Assembly: GCA_021737275.1 (NCBI GenBank)
Contig: JAIPEE010000011.1
Span: 1 to 64,000 of the forward strand
Origin: Desulfobacterales bacterium
Lineage (GTDB): Bacteria; Desulfobacterota; Desulfobacteria; Desulfobacterales; JAIPEE01
DNA length: 64,000 nt
Direction of reading: 5' to 3'
Shown: piece after piece, positions 31,192-40,443 of the stretch
Position numbering within the stretch: the stretch's first letter is position 1
How the letters are laid out: each line of letters begins with the position of its first letter
The notes under the pieces: generated by a model
Database searches by the model: none
What the model was told of the DNA's origin: nothing
The model's input: only the letters and a program-made list of their open reading frames with translations
Position numbers and translations under genes: made by a program

Positions 31192-31886
31192 TCAGTGCCT
31201 TCGGGTAAGATAAATGCGTTATTGGTTTTCAGTCCCATCCACATTTCGGTAATATCAAGTTCAAATGAATAACCTGTTTCATGGTTGACCAGTTTGATAT
31301 TGGAAGGTATCCGTGTATCTATACCCTCAAAATTTTTCCAATTGTTATAACTGCATTCACGAACCAGAACCCGTTTTGAATACTCCTTTGAGCGAAGAAG
31401 TATATTCGCTTCAGAAAACTCAAAAACATGGATAGTGTCACTATCGGATCTTAACAAAATACAGTCGGATCCACATGAGTTCAATCCGCACTCTTTTCGC
31501 ATAACTGAAAAGATATGGTAAAGGTCATCTGCCGGGCCGATTTTAATAAACTTTTCCGGAATTTGCTCAGGAAAGGCCAGAAGATGAGTTTTGCCATTTA
31601 CATAGAGAAAATCAAAAAAGGTTAAACCGATTTCGCCCATACCCTTGGAACGCATGTTTATACCATATAGAGCAGTATAGGTAACAAAGTCCATCTCCTT
31701 ACCGGATATATCCAGTTTAACCCGACCCGAAAAACGGCATGCGTTGGGGAAAATTCGGCGGAGTATTTCAAATTGCTTTACTTGTTTATAGGACGGCTCA
31801 GCTACCGGGTAAGTGAAAATGATTTTTGAAGCACAGGACAGCATGAAAACACAAAGAAAAATTCCTGCTGCCCAACGGAACTTCAT
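31188..31886 (-). CDS. lipoprotein, possible DUF3261/ApeN-like
   Basis: Lipobox MLSCAS; position between LolA-like and MMPL genes as in APE clusters. Confidence 0.5.
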   Translation of the reverse strand: MKFRWAAGIFLCVFMLSCASKIIFTYPVAEPSYKQVKQFEILRRIFPNACRFSGRVKLDISGKEMDFVTYTALYGINMRSKGMGEIGLTFFDFLYVNGKTHLLAFPEQIPEKFIKIGPADDLYHIFSVMRKECGLNSCGSDCILLRSDSDTIHVFEFSEANILLRSKEYSKRVLVRECSYNNWKNFEGIDTRIPSNIKLVNHETGYSFELDITEMWMGLKTNNAFILPEGTE

Positions 31887-32554
31887 TCGGGTACCTCCAG
31901 GTTAAAACCAACCGGGTTGCTTAATGAAAAGAGCGCCATATCCAGCACCTGATTTTCCTTCTCATTGCTAAAAAGAATTTCAAGCTTATCTTCACTGCCT
32001 TCGAGGATAAGGAGTCTGTTAACCCTGAGTTTATCAGGATGCAGGAACAGGGTAATTGATGTGATCATCCCAGCCATACTTTCAGAGTGAGGTGTCAACA
32101 CAATTTCAATGCCATTTTGCCGGTGAACCGTAATATTGTACTCTTTTTCAACCGCTGAGAAATCACCCTTTAGAATCTTCATCATCTGATTCATAACCTC
32201 GGAAAACATTTTCGATTCAGGGAGGTTCATTTTGTTCAGAGAACCGTTTTTGACTTCAAACCGTGCGACATCACCCTGATTAAAGATAAATGCGGTTTGA
32301 TATGGGTTTCGAGTCTCCCATCGTAACTGGTCCGGTGTTATAAAATAGAGTTTGCCTTTGGAGACTAATGATTCTTCAAAGACCTTCAGATGCCGGATCT
32401 GTTCAAAATCGGTTTCAAGGGTTTTTACTGCGCTAAGTGATGTTTGAATTTTACTTAAGATCTCTTCGGGTGTGACATCCAAACTCTGTTCAGCAAAAAC
32501 TGATGCAGGAGCTAACCATAATGCCAACAGGAATATTACTATATATCTTAACAT
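31883..32554 (-). CDS. LolA-like outer-membrane lipoprotein carrier (ApeL-like)
   Basis: Signal peptide; LSAVKTLETDFEQIRHLKVFEESLVSKGKLYFITPDQLRWETRNPY. Confidence 0.85.
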   Translation of the reverse strand: MLRYIVIFLLALWLAPASVFAEQSLDVTPEEILSKIQTSLSAVKTLETDFEQIRHLKVFEESLVSKGKLYFITPDQLRWETRNPYQTAFIFNQGDVARFEVKNGSLNKMNLPESKMFSEVMNQMMKILKGDFSAVEKEYNITVHRQNGIEIVLTPHSESMAGMITSITLFLHPDKLRVNRLLILEGSEDKLEILFSNEKENQVLDMALFSLSNPVGFNLEVPE

Positions 32555-32561
32555 AGGAACT

Positions 32562-33551
32562 CTACCTTTGTAACGTTACCAGGCTGTTGCAGTGTCCTGA
32601 AAAATTTGAGCAGCCCAAAACCGATTCGGCCTGAAGCAGCAATGTGTTGCCTGGGAGAAAGCCATGCTTTAATGAGAGCGCCGCTGTTGCCAGAGAAAGT
32701 GAATCATTACTGGGCATGTATCCATATTGTGATGAGTAATTAAAGTACCTGATACCACTTACGTTAACCGCATCCGTTGAATTATTAGCGGTAATAACCG
32801 CATCAAGGCTTTTCATAATATTATGATCCGGCTTTGTGGAACCCATATGAATATCTCCGATGAAACCATATTTGGGATTTTCCCGGTTTTTTTGAATAAG
32901 AAAACAGGTAAAGGCTTCGGATGGTTTAATATCCAAGTCACTATGGCATATGGCCGATGCATATTTTCTGACATCGTGATTTTCTTCACCGATTCCTGCC
33001 AGGACAAGATCCACCATATCGGATTCAAGAAAGATGCGGGCTGTCTGAAAAACCTGTGCAGTGGTCATTTCAAAACAGGTTACCGTTGTTGTCGGACCCT
33101 GTATTTTTAGCCCGATGGAAACATGGGCGGCCAGTGAATTATGTACCGAACTTGAAAAGTGAAGCGGTGAGGCACACGTGTCGCCATGGTCAATAAAGGT
33201 GTCCTGAAAATTAAAGGTGGCATTCAGGCATCCATAAGCTGTTCCAAAAACGATTCCGATTCTCAGGTTTTCCCTGCTGCTTATTTCTGCATCTTTTAAG
33301 GCCAGGTTGCAGGCTAGAAGAGCTGTCTGAGCAAACGGTTCCATTCGCCTGCGCATTTTTGCAGGGATGTATTCATCAAGACCTTCAGGTTTGGCGTTAA
33401 AGCAGCGTAATGTTTTTTCACCGTCAGGCGTTATAATACACGCTTCAGATGTTTCAGCACTCGCTTTCCCCTGGAGCCCGTTCCAGAACTTTCGGCTTCC
33501 GGATCCAAAGGGTGTGACCATACCAAGGCCTGTGATTGAAGCTTTTATCAT
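32562..33551 (-). CDS. beta-ketoacyl synthase-like, degenerate (chain-length-factor-like)
   Basis: MIKASITGLGMVTPFGSGSRKFWNGL start; nucleophile region TTVTCFEMTT; HGTGT and GH(T)xGAAG motifs not present (ITANNSTDAV; SSQYGYMPSNDS). Confidence 0.75.
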   Translation of the reverse strand: MIKASITGLGMVTPFGSGSRKFWNGLQGKASAETSEACIITPDGEKTLRCFNAKPEGLDEYIPAKMRRRMEPFAQTALLACNLALKDAEISSRENLRIGIVFGTAYGCLNATFNFQDTFIDHGDTCASPLHFSSSVHNSLAAHVSIGLKIQGPTTTVTCFEMTTAQVFQTARIFLESDMVDLVLAGIGEENHDVRKYASAICHSDLDIKPSEAFTCFLIQKNRENPKYGFIGDIHMGSTKPDHNIMKSLDAVITANNSTDAVNVSGIRYFNYSSQYGYMPSNDSLSLATAALSLKHGFLPGNTLLLQAESVLGCSNFSGHCNSLVTLQR

Positions 33552-34732
33552 GCGGATCCCCTGAACAGCAGCGCTGAATTTGTGCCGCCAAAAGCCAGCG
33601 ATGTTGATATGGCCGCTTTTTTATGAACGGACAATGAGGTTTTTGTGGGTTTAAGAGCACATTCAGGGTCGGCCGTTTCAAAACCGGCCGTTCCGGGTAT
33701 TTTGCCGGACATTAATGATATTGTTGTAAATACGGCTTCCAATCCCCCGGCTGCACCCAGTGTATGACCGGTATAGGCTTTGGTGGAAACAACAGGTACG
33801 GACTCAAAAAGGTCATGCAATACAGACCCTTCAACCTGGTCGTTGTTTTTTGTGGCAGTACCATGCGCATTGATAAATGAAATATCTGAAGGCGTCAGAT
33901 CTGAATTTTTAAAGGCGGTATCTATTGCTCTCCTCAACCCCATACCGCCAGGGTGAGGCGCTGTCATATGATATGCATCGGAACAGGTGCCATATCCACT
34001 TATTTCAGATAAGATTTTCACTCCCCTGGTTTTAGAAAAATTCTCACGCTCAAGAATGAGAATACCGGCGCCTTCACCAAGGTTTAAACCGGTGCGGTCA
34101 GCATCAAAAGGACGGCAGGGTTCCGGAGACATGACCATGAGTGAAGAAAAACCCAGGTAGGTTGTTCTGCATAATTCATCCGTTCCACCGGTTATTACTA
34201 CATCACAAAGATCATTCTTAAGCCACCACATTGCGCTGCCGATTGCATCTGTGGCAGATGAACAGGCATTGGCTATGGTAGAAACGGGCCCTGTGGTGCC
34301 TAAATGTGCGCTCAAAAACAGTGACGGGTTATTATTCAGATAAACATCAATGCTGCTGAAACCGGGCATCTCATTGTTTCGATAGGCCCGGTAATAGGGC
34401 TCATTATTAAGCGTACAGGCAACGGTTGTCCCTAGGCAGATACCGGTACGTGCATTTTGAAGCTTTTCCGTATCCAGGGATGCCTGAGCCAATGCTTCAT
34501 GTACTGCACAAAGGAGCAGCCGGTTGGACCGGGTAATGGTCCGGTTTTCAATGACAGGAAGCTCTGTCTCAACTTCAAAAACCGGGAAGGGTGAATTCAT
34601 ATCCACCTTAAAAAGTGTTGGCGGATGGGGATTCCTTAAGCCGGATAACATGCTGTCCATATTTTCCTGAACACAGTTTCCGGCGGCACTGACAGCGCCC
34701 AACCCGGTTATACCGACCTTTGCTTTCATCAA
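33548..34732 (-). CDS. beta-ketoacyl-ACP synthase (FabF-like)
   Basis: TIANACSSATDAIG, FINAHGTATKNND, AYTGHTLGAAGGLEA (Cys-His-His). Confidence 0.94.
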   Translation of the reverse strand: MMKAKVGITGLGAVSAAGNCVQENMDSMLSGLRNPHPPTLFKVDMNSPFPVFEVETELPVIENRTITRSNRLLLCAVHEALAQASLDTEKLQNARTGICLGTTVACTLNNEPYYRAYRNNEMPGFSSIDVYLNNNPSLFLSAHLGTTGPVSTIANACSSATDAIGSAMWWLKNDLCDVVITGGTDELCRTTYLGFSSLMVMSPEPCRPFDADRTGLNLGEGAGILILERENFSKTRGVKILSEISGYGTCSDAYHMTAPHPGGMGLRRAIDTAFKNSDLTPSDISFINAHGTATKNNDQVEGSVLHDLFESVPVVSTKAYTGHTLGAAGGLEAVFTTISLMSGKIPGTAGFETADPECALKPTKTSLSVHKKAAISTSLAFGGTNSALLFRGSA

Positions 34733-34986
34733 GCAGCCTTTGTCTCACGAATATATTCAGCCAGTGTGCCTACAGATTGAAAAATTTCACGGGCAGATTC
34801 CATATCTTTGATTTCAATTTCAAAGTGACGTTTCAATATGACAACCAGCTCAACTGCATCAAGCGAATCAAGCCCGAGTCCCTCATCGCCAAAAAGAAAG
34901 CTGTCATTCTTAATCTCTTCAGGTTTGACATCAATCAGTTTAAACTCATCAATAATAATTTTTTTTAATTGTTCTTCAATTTCCAA
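34729..34986 (-). CDS. acyl carrier protein
   Basis: GDEGLGLDSLDAVELVVILKRHFEIEI. Confidence 0.94.
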   Translation of the reverse strand: MEIEEQLKKIIIDEFKLIDVKPEEIKNDSFLFGDEGLGLDSLDAVELVVILKRHFEIEIKDMESAREIFQSVGTLAEYIRETKAA

Positions 34987-34996
34987 AATAATACTC

Positions 34997-35905
34997 CTAA
35001 TTTTTCAGGGTGCTCTTGTTCTTTTCCCAAAAGTTAAAAAAGTTATACCACATCAGGGGATATTTTTTGAGGAATTGTTCCAGAAAATCCGCATATCGCC
35101 CTGCCAGAATGCTTTGCAGCTCTTCTTTGGTATAATTATCTCCGGTTAACCCTTCAGTTAAACATTTATATTCAATTTTATATTCCATTGGTCCGGTTCT
35201 GGCCGTCAGCAGTGCAACAATGTCAGCGCCTGTTGATGTGGCCAGATGATAGGGCAATACCGGAAAAAGTGCATCTTCTCCCAAAAAAGAAGTCTTTATG
35301 GTATGCGCCGTATCTACCCTGTCGCCCATAATTGAAAGGCAATCACCATCCATTAAAACCTTGGTCGCTTCTATCATTCCACCGAGATGGCCCCGTGGAG
35401 AGATAAAACTGAAACGATCTCTTTGTGATGCAAGATCAAAAAAATGCCCGCCCTGCCAGTTTTCAATATCAAAATGGAAAAAAACGCGGCAGGCCATTTT
35501 GTCAATAGTAGCCATTACACTTTGCCAGGGGCCAACATGTGTTGTCAGCAGAACAATACCGGTTTTTTTCCCCGAAAGATGATATAGTGTTTCCCGGTCA
35601 GGAAACGAAACTTTCATGCGATCATGGCCCAATATGCCCAGGGCAACCTGTTCTATTATAATACAGCCAAATCCGTAAATATATCGCAGGCTGATAAGAT
35701 GCCGCATTGCGGTGTGCCTGTCAGGAAAACGGTGTCTTAAATAATGATCTGATGATCGAAATACCGAAGGCCTGAAAATCACATAATACGGGATAACCGC
35801 CATTAATATGAGATAGGCCGGAATCAGGCCTAACAATCTTAAAACCCAGTGAAAAAAAGCAAATCCAAGAAAATTGCCGTAAGTTGGTTGTTTTGTTTCT
35901 GACAT
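34997..35905 (-). CDS. LpxL/HtrB-like lysophospholipid/lipid A acyltransferase
   Basis: GIVLLTTHVGPWQSVMATIDK (H-x4/5 motif), CLSIMGDRVDTAHTIKTSFLGEDALFPVLPYHLA. Start moved to ATG 35905. Confidence 0.85.
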   Translation of the reverse strand: MSETKQPTYGNFLGFAFFHWVLRLLGLIPAYLILMAVIPYYVIFRPSVFRSSDHYLRHRFPDRHTAMRHLISLRYIYGFGCIIIEQVALGILGHDRMKVSFPDRETLYHLSGKKTGIVLLTTHVGPWQSVMATIDKMACRVFFHFDIENWQGGHFFDLASQRDRFSFISPRGHLGGMIEATKVLMDGDCLSIMGDRVDTAHTIKTSFLGEDALFPVLPYHLATSTGADIVALLTARTGPMEYKIEYKCLTEGLTGDNYTKEELQSILAGRYADFLEQFLKKYPLMWYNFFNFWEKNKSTLKN

Positions 35906-35918
35906 AATAAATAAAAAT

Positions 35919-37106
35919 TTATGGCGTAATCTGTTTTTTTTCAGCTTTATACCGGAACCAGACACGAGAAAGTATATATATTAAAAAGCCTGTAATTAAT
36001 GCAAATACAGGGGCACACACAATTGCCCCCAGCAGATATTCAAAAAAGCGCAAATGAACTTCCTTAAATACAGCCTGAAACGAGACCGCGTAAAAAAACT
36101 CGCCATGAAGCAAAAAGTATCCAATCTCAAAAGCAATTACCGGCACAAAAGGGGGCGCACAAAAATGGCTGATGTTTAAAGCGATAAGCCGGTTAAGCCT
36201 TAACCGGGTAGCGGCAAAGACAATTGTAATACTGTGCATGGCAATGAGCGGAAGTGTACCTAAAAATATGCCGAGCATACATGCAATGGTTATTTCCCGT
36301 GGAGATGTCGCCTCCGTAAAAAGAAGTTTAAGACTTTTCTTTGGCTGCTTAACCGAAAGTTTTTTTTCACCGGCGGCTTCAGTCTTAAAAAGTATTTTAT
36401 GTGGAACCGGCAAAAAATTGCGGATTACCAGCTGCGTATATGTCCAGGATATGCGAGCATTATCTATCACAGACCTGAAATGCGATGCATTAATTGTCTC
36501 TTCACTGTAAGAAACAGAAACATCTGCACTGTTAACATCAAGACCTGCCCAGACCCCTTTTACCAGAGCTTCCACTTCGAAATCATAGCGGTCGGCCTTG
36601 AAATTAATTTGATTAAACAATAATAACGGGTAAGCACGGTATCCGCTTTGTGTATCCTTTAACTGTAAACCGGTGCACATCCAGACCCAGAAGTTCGAAA
36701 ACTTTCTTCCAAAACGGCTTGAAAAGGGTACGTTTTCGTCCTGAAAATTCCTGTGCCCCAATATGATACTGTGGGGATTACTCTCCAGCGCTGTAACAAA
36801 TTTATGGATATCCGCAGGATCATGCTGGCCATCGGCATCCACCGTAATAATATGGGTATAGCCGTTTTCTGTTGCCCATAGGGCAGCTTTAATCAGGGCA
36901 ATGCCTTTTCCCCTGTTTTGCTTCCAGCCGATAGTAAACAGATTATCATGGCCGGCTAAAGTTTCCATGGCGCCGTCGGTTGAACCGTCATTAACAACAA
37001 GAACCGGAAATGACTTTTCAAGGGCACTTCCGACAATATCCGAAAGTGTAGCACGGTTATTATAAGTCGGGATGACGATCAGAATTTTAAGGCGTTCTTT
37101 ATTCAT
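35919..37106 (-). CDS. GT2 family glycosyltransferase fused to DUF2062-like membrane domain
   Basis: ILIVIPTYNNRATLSDIVGSALEKSFPVLVVNDGSTDGA, TVDADGQHDPADI; C-terminal PREITIACMLGIFLGTLPLIAMHS... Confidence 0.88.
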   Translation of the reverse strand: MNKERLKILIVIPTYNNRATLSDIVGSALEKSFPVLVVNDGSTDGAMETLAGHDNLFTIGWKQNRGKGIALIKAALWATENGYTHIITVDADGQHDPADIHKFVTALESNPHSIILGHRNFQDENVPFSSRFGRKFSNFWVWMCTGLQLKDTQSGYRAYPLLLFNQINFKADRYDFEVEALVKGVWAGLDVNSADVSVSYSEETINASHFRSVIDNARISWTYTQLVIRNFLPVPHKILFKTEAAGEKKLSVKQPKKSLKLLFTEATSPREITIACMLGIFLGTLPLIAMHSITIVFAATRLRLNRLIALNISHFCAPPFVPVIAFEIGYFLLHGEFFYAVSFQAVFKEVHLRFFEYLLGAIVCAPVFALITGFLIYILSRVWFRYKAEKKQITP

Positions 37107-38479
37107 AAATTTTTACTTATTGCCCGTTTACGCTTTCTGTCTGCTTTCAGCAGATAATCCCATATCGGGCCACGGTGGCCCATTTGATGAAACATGGTTA
37201 CCATTTCAAGATCCTGATCACCCAACGGGTATATCCATTCCCTATGGCCGTTAAAGGCATCTCTAAGCCTCTGGTCAACAACTTTTGTTTCAAGGCCCGG
37301 CGCCAGGTAATATTTCGGTTCAAGCAGATTATCATTACCATTAATCAGATTTTGTTCTATTGCCAGTTGCTGAACTTTTGTCCCGGGAATAATCCTGATC
37401 CCGATGCATGCCATAATAAGCGCATTCTTAAGTTCATGAAAATTTTTCAGACCCTCTTCTATCGTTTCTGCTGTTTCACCCGGACCGCCAAAAATAATAA
37501 AATGTGCGCCGGCTATTCCTTCTTCAGCAAAAAGTCTGTTGCTATGAATTACCGTTTCCCATGTAAAATCCTTTCCAAGGGCCTTAAGGGTCGTATCACT
37601 GGATGCATCCGTACCCCACTCAACACTTTTAAGGCCCGCCTCTTTCAGCAGTTGAACATTTTCACGTTGAAACCCGGACGGTTTTAAAAAAGCAGTAAAT
37701 GGAATTTTAATATCACGTTTCACCAGTTCTTCAGCAATTTCCAGATAATGTCCCTGCGGGTCATTAAATACGGAATCAGCTATTGAAAAATAATCCATTT
37801 CATATTGATCACGCATCTGTTCTATTTCATCAACAACATTTGCCGGAGTCCTGAAACGATAATTTTTTCCTTCTATGATCGGGTAGGCGCAGTAGCCGCA
37901 ATTCATGGGGCATCCGCGTTTTGTGTGCAGATTCAGCATGCCGCCATGTTTCAGATAATATTTGGAGAGCGCAGGATTACGATATGACGAGCCAAACGCT
38001 GCAACACTTTTATTTTGTGATGCATAAAATATTTTATTCTTCGGTATGGAACAATTCATCAGTTGCGCTATAAGTTGAGGAAATAAAAATTCACCTTCGC
38101 CGACAATTCCGTAGTCCGCACCAATTTTGCTGAGTAGTGCTTCGGGGTAGAGTGAATAACCTGAACCGCCGAGAACGATTGGCGCATTACTTATCTTTCG
38201 AAGCTGTTTAGCCAGCTCTTTAAAATCATCGGAATATGACTCAGCGTTAATATGGTTTAAATTATCATTATTACGAATGGAAAGCCCGATTACCTCCGGA
38301 CCAAATATTGTGCAGGCGGATTCCAGTTTATCTCCCAGGGAAGGAGATGCCAGCACATCATACTCGCAAACCTCATGCCCGGTGCTGATCAGTGCATCCG
38401 CAATCATTGCCATGCCAAGCGGATAGACGGGGTAGGGTTCTGTCGTTGTATTGCATGATATTAAAAGAATACGTGCCAT
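37103..38479 (-). CDS. B12-binding domain radical SAM protein
   Basis: PVYPLGMAMIADALISTGHEVCEYD, IVLGGSGYS, KRGCPMNCGYCAYPIIEGKNYRFR (CxxxCxxC). Paralog of 21910-23310. Confidence 0.93.
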   Translation of the reverse strand: MARILLISCNTTTEPYPVYPLGMAMIADALISTGHEVCEYDVLASPSLGDKLESACTIFGPEVIGLSIRNNDNLNHINAESYSDDFKELAKQLRKISNAPIVLGGSGYSLYPEALLSKIGADYGIVGEGEFLFPQLIAQLMNCSIPKNKIFYASQNKSVAAFGSSYRNPALSKYYLKHGGMLNLHTKRGCPMNCGYCAYPIIEGKNYRFRTPANVVDEIEQMRDQYEMDYFSIADSVFNDPQGHYLEIAEELVKRDIKIPFTAFLKPSGFQRENVQLLKEAGLKSVEWGTDASSDTTLKALGKDFTWETVIHSNRLFAEEGIAGAHFIIFGGPGETAETIEEGLKNFHELKNALIMACIGIRIIPGTKVQQLAIEQNLINGNDNLLEPKYYLAPGLETKVVDQRLRDAFNGHREWIYPLGDQDLEMVTMFHQMGHRGPIWDYLLKADRKRKRAISKNL

Positions 38480-38485
38480 AATTAC

Positions 38486-39754
38486 TTATCCGATTGCCTG
38501 CCTGTTCGTGATAGAACGACGATCGTTATTGATTGTCACCGGCTTATAGGTGTCGTCAGCAATCTCCCGCCGGATGACTTTCATAAACATATTACCCATC
38601 TGAACCTCCTGGGATTTTTCCTTATAAAAAGTATCCCAGGCGTAGTAAAAAGACTGCTGAAGCTCTTCCTGTGTCATCTGCTTGGGCTGAAACACAACCC
38701 GGTCACAGGTATAGTCTTCCCATCCATTTTTCAGAAGGCGTCCATTTTTTGCAAAAGAATTGCGGATAGGAGATTGCATGAAGGGCGTCAGAATTGTAAA
38801 TTCTGCCAGTTCAAGATTAATTTCAAGTAAAAAATCTACCATGCGTTTAATATCATCGACGGTCTGGTCGTCGGTGCCTAAAATAATGGTACCTTCAACA
38901 CCGATACCATGATCATGGTACCGTTTAACGCGGTCACGGATGACATCCGAGGTGTCCACAATCGCCTGATATACATACCAGGCACCTGCTTCATACGCCA
39001 GTTTCAGTAACTTGTCGTTATTCTTGATAGGATGACTGACCCATTTCTTTTTAAGCGGGATCATGGCCTTAAACAGCTCTTCTTCCCATGCATCGTTCTG
39101 TGCGAGGGAATTATCTACAATAAAGAGGCGATTATTTTCAATTTGAGAAAGCTCCTCAATAACTTTATCTATAGGTCGGGGCCTGAAAACTTTACCGCCA
39201 AGATATCCGGTGCAGCATGGGAAACAGTTAAATCTGCAGCCACGTGATGCATGAACAAGATCAACAAGCGGCATGCCGCGATAAGTATATTTTTCCCGAT
39301 TCAGGATATCTCTGCGGGCAGTGCCGACCAGCTCAATGGGCGGATGGTTTTTCAGGTAGTCATATCTGCTTTTCAGCTGACCATTTTTCAGATCATTCAG
39401 CACGGCTTCCATACGACCCTCGGTCTCACCGATAAAGACGGAATCAACATGTCGGGATACTTCATCTGCATGAAGCGTTGAAGAAATTCCGCCGGCAATA
39501 ACGGGAATGCCCATGTCACGATATGCTCCGGCTATAGCATATGCACGGGGAAGTTGTGCCGAAAGCATGATGGAAAGGCCGACAACGTCCGGGCTGTCAT
39601 CAATGACCAGCTCTTCCACATTTTCATCCAGAAAATCTACATCCACATAATCGGGTAAAGTTGCAGCAAAAACAACAGGACCGTGCGGCGGCAGATTAAA
39701 AGGTGTTTGTCGTTCCAGTTTTCGCCAAGTTGGATAAATCAGTTTCATTTTCAT
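38486..39754 (-). CDS. B12-binding domain radical SAM protein
   Basis: ASRGCRFNCFPCCTGYLGGKVFRPRPIDKVIEEL (CxxxCxxC), N-terminal B12-like domain. Confidence 0.92.
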   Translation of the reverse strand: MKMKLIYPTWRKLERQTPFNLPPHGPVVFAATLPDYVDVDFLDENVEELVIDDSPDVVGLSIMLSAQLPRAYAIAGAYRDMGIPVIAGGISSTLHADEVSRHVDSVFIGETEGRMEAVLNDLKNGQLKSRYDYLKNHPPIELVGTARRDILNREKYTYRGMPLVDLVHASRGCRFNCFPCCTGYLGGKVFRPRPIDKVIEELSQIENNRLFIVDNSLAQNDAWEEELFKAMIPLKKKWVSHPIKNNDKLLKLAYEAGAWYVYQAIVDTSDVIRDRVKRYHDHGIGVEGTIILGTDDQTVDDIKRMVDFLLEINLELAEFTILTPFMQSPIRNSFAKNGRLLKNGWEDYTCDRVVFQPKQMTQEELQQSFYYAWDTFYKEKSQEVQMGNMFMKVIRREIADDTYKPVTINNDRRSITNRQAIG

Positions 39755-39765
39755 AATAACAACTC

Positions 39766-40443
39766 TCAGTCTTTATTAAAAAAATCGAGTATGGATCCGA
39801 TTTTGTTTTTTTTAAATTCAAAATTATTTCCATCCGCTTTCAGAGTAAACACCTGATTTTCGGATGTGATAACACTTTTTTCCAGAACAATAAAAAAGGC
39901 CATAGGACAACCATTCAGGTCGGCCGGCGGGTTTTCAACAACACCTGCCAGCATCCGGTCTGATTTTTCTGACCTGATCATACGGACAGCACTTTTCAAA
40001 GCATCCATTCCAACGGTCTCAGGGTGATCGCCCACACAGAAGGTCGGGCCTCTCAAATCAAAGGAGACACAGCTTTCGCCCAGAACAATTACCGGCAGTG
40101 TATAAGAAAAAAGATTCGGGCTGCTCATGGCACCTTCATCCTCAAGGGTTGTCTGGTAATAATCCCTGTCTGTAATTATTGTATCATACAATGTAGAGAT
40201 GACCATTCCACATGTCATACTGTTTTTGTGATATGAAGCATCCTGTAATGCCAGCGCAGCAGCCGTGCATCCCATGCGGGTAAAATTATCGAACCGGCCC
40301 CATCTTTTGGGAATTTCAGGAAAAATTAATTTTGGTTCAGGCAGTGAAACAGTACCATTTTGCTCATGTAAAGAAACTTTATCTCCAAGTTTACCCCAGC
40401 CTGATATTGTAACAAAACCGCCGCCGGTCACATTGATATTCAT
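39766..40443 (-). CDS. truncated, nucleophile-less beta-ketoacyl-synthase-like protein
   Basis: 225 aa aligning by eye only to the KS N-terminal half; nucleophile region GPTFCVGDHPETVGMDAL lacks the TACSS pattern; no room for a C-terminal half before the next gene. Confidence 0.7.
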   Translation of the reverse strand: MNINVTGGGFVTISGWGKLGDKVSLHEQNGTVSLPEPKLIFPEIPKRWGRFDNFTRMGCTAAALALQDASYHKNSMTCGMVISTLYDTIITDRDYYQTTLEDEGAMSSPNLFSYTLPVIVLGESCVSFDLRGPTFCVGDHPETVGMDALKSAVRMIRSEKSDRMLAGVVENPPADLNGCPMAFFIVLEKSVITSENQVFTLKADGNNFEFKKNKIGSILDFFNKD

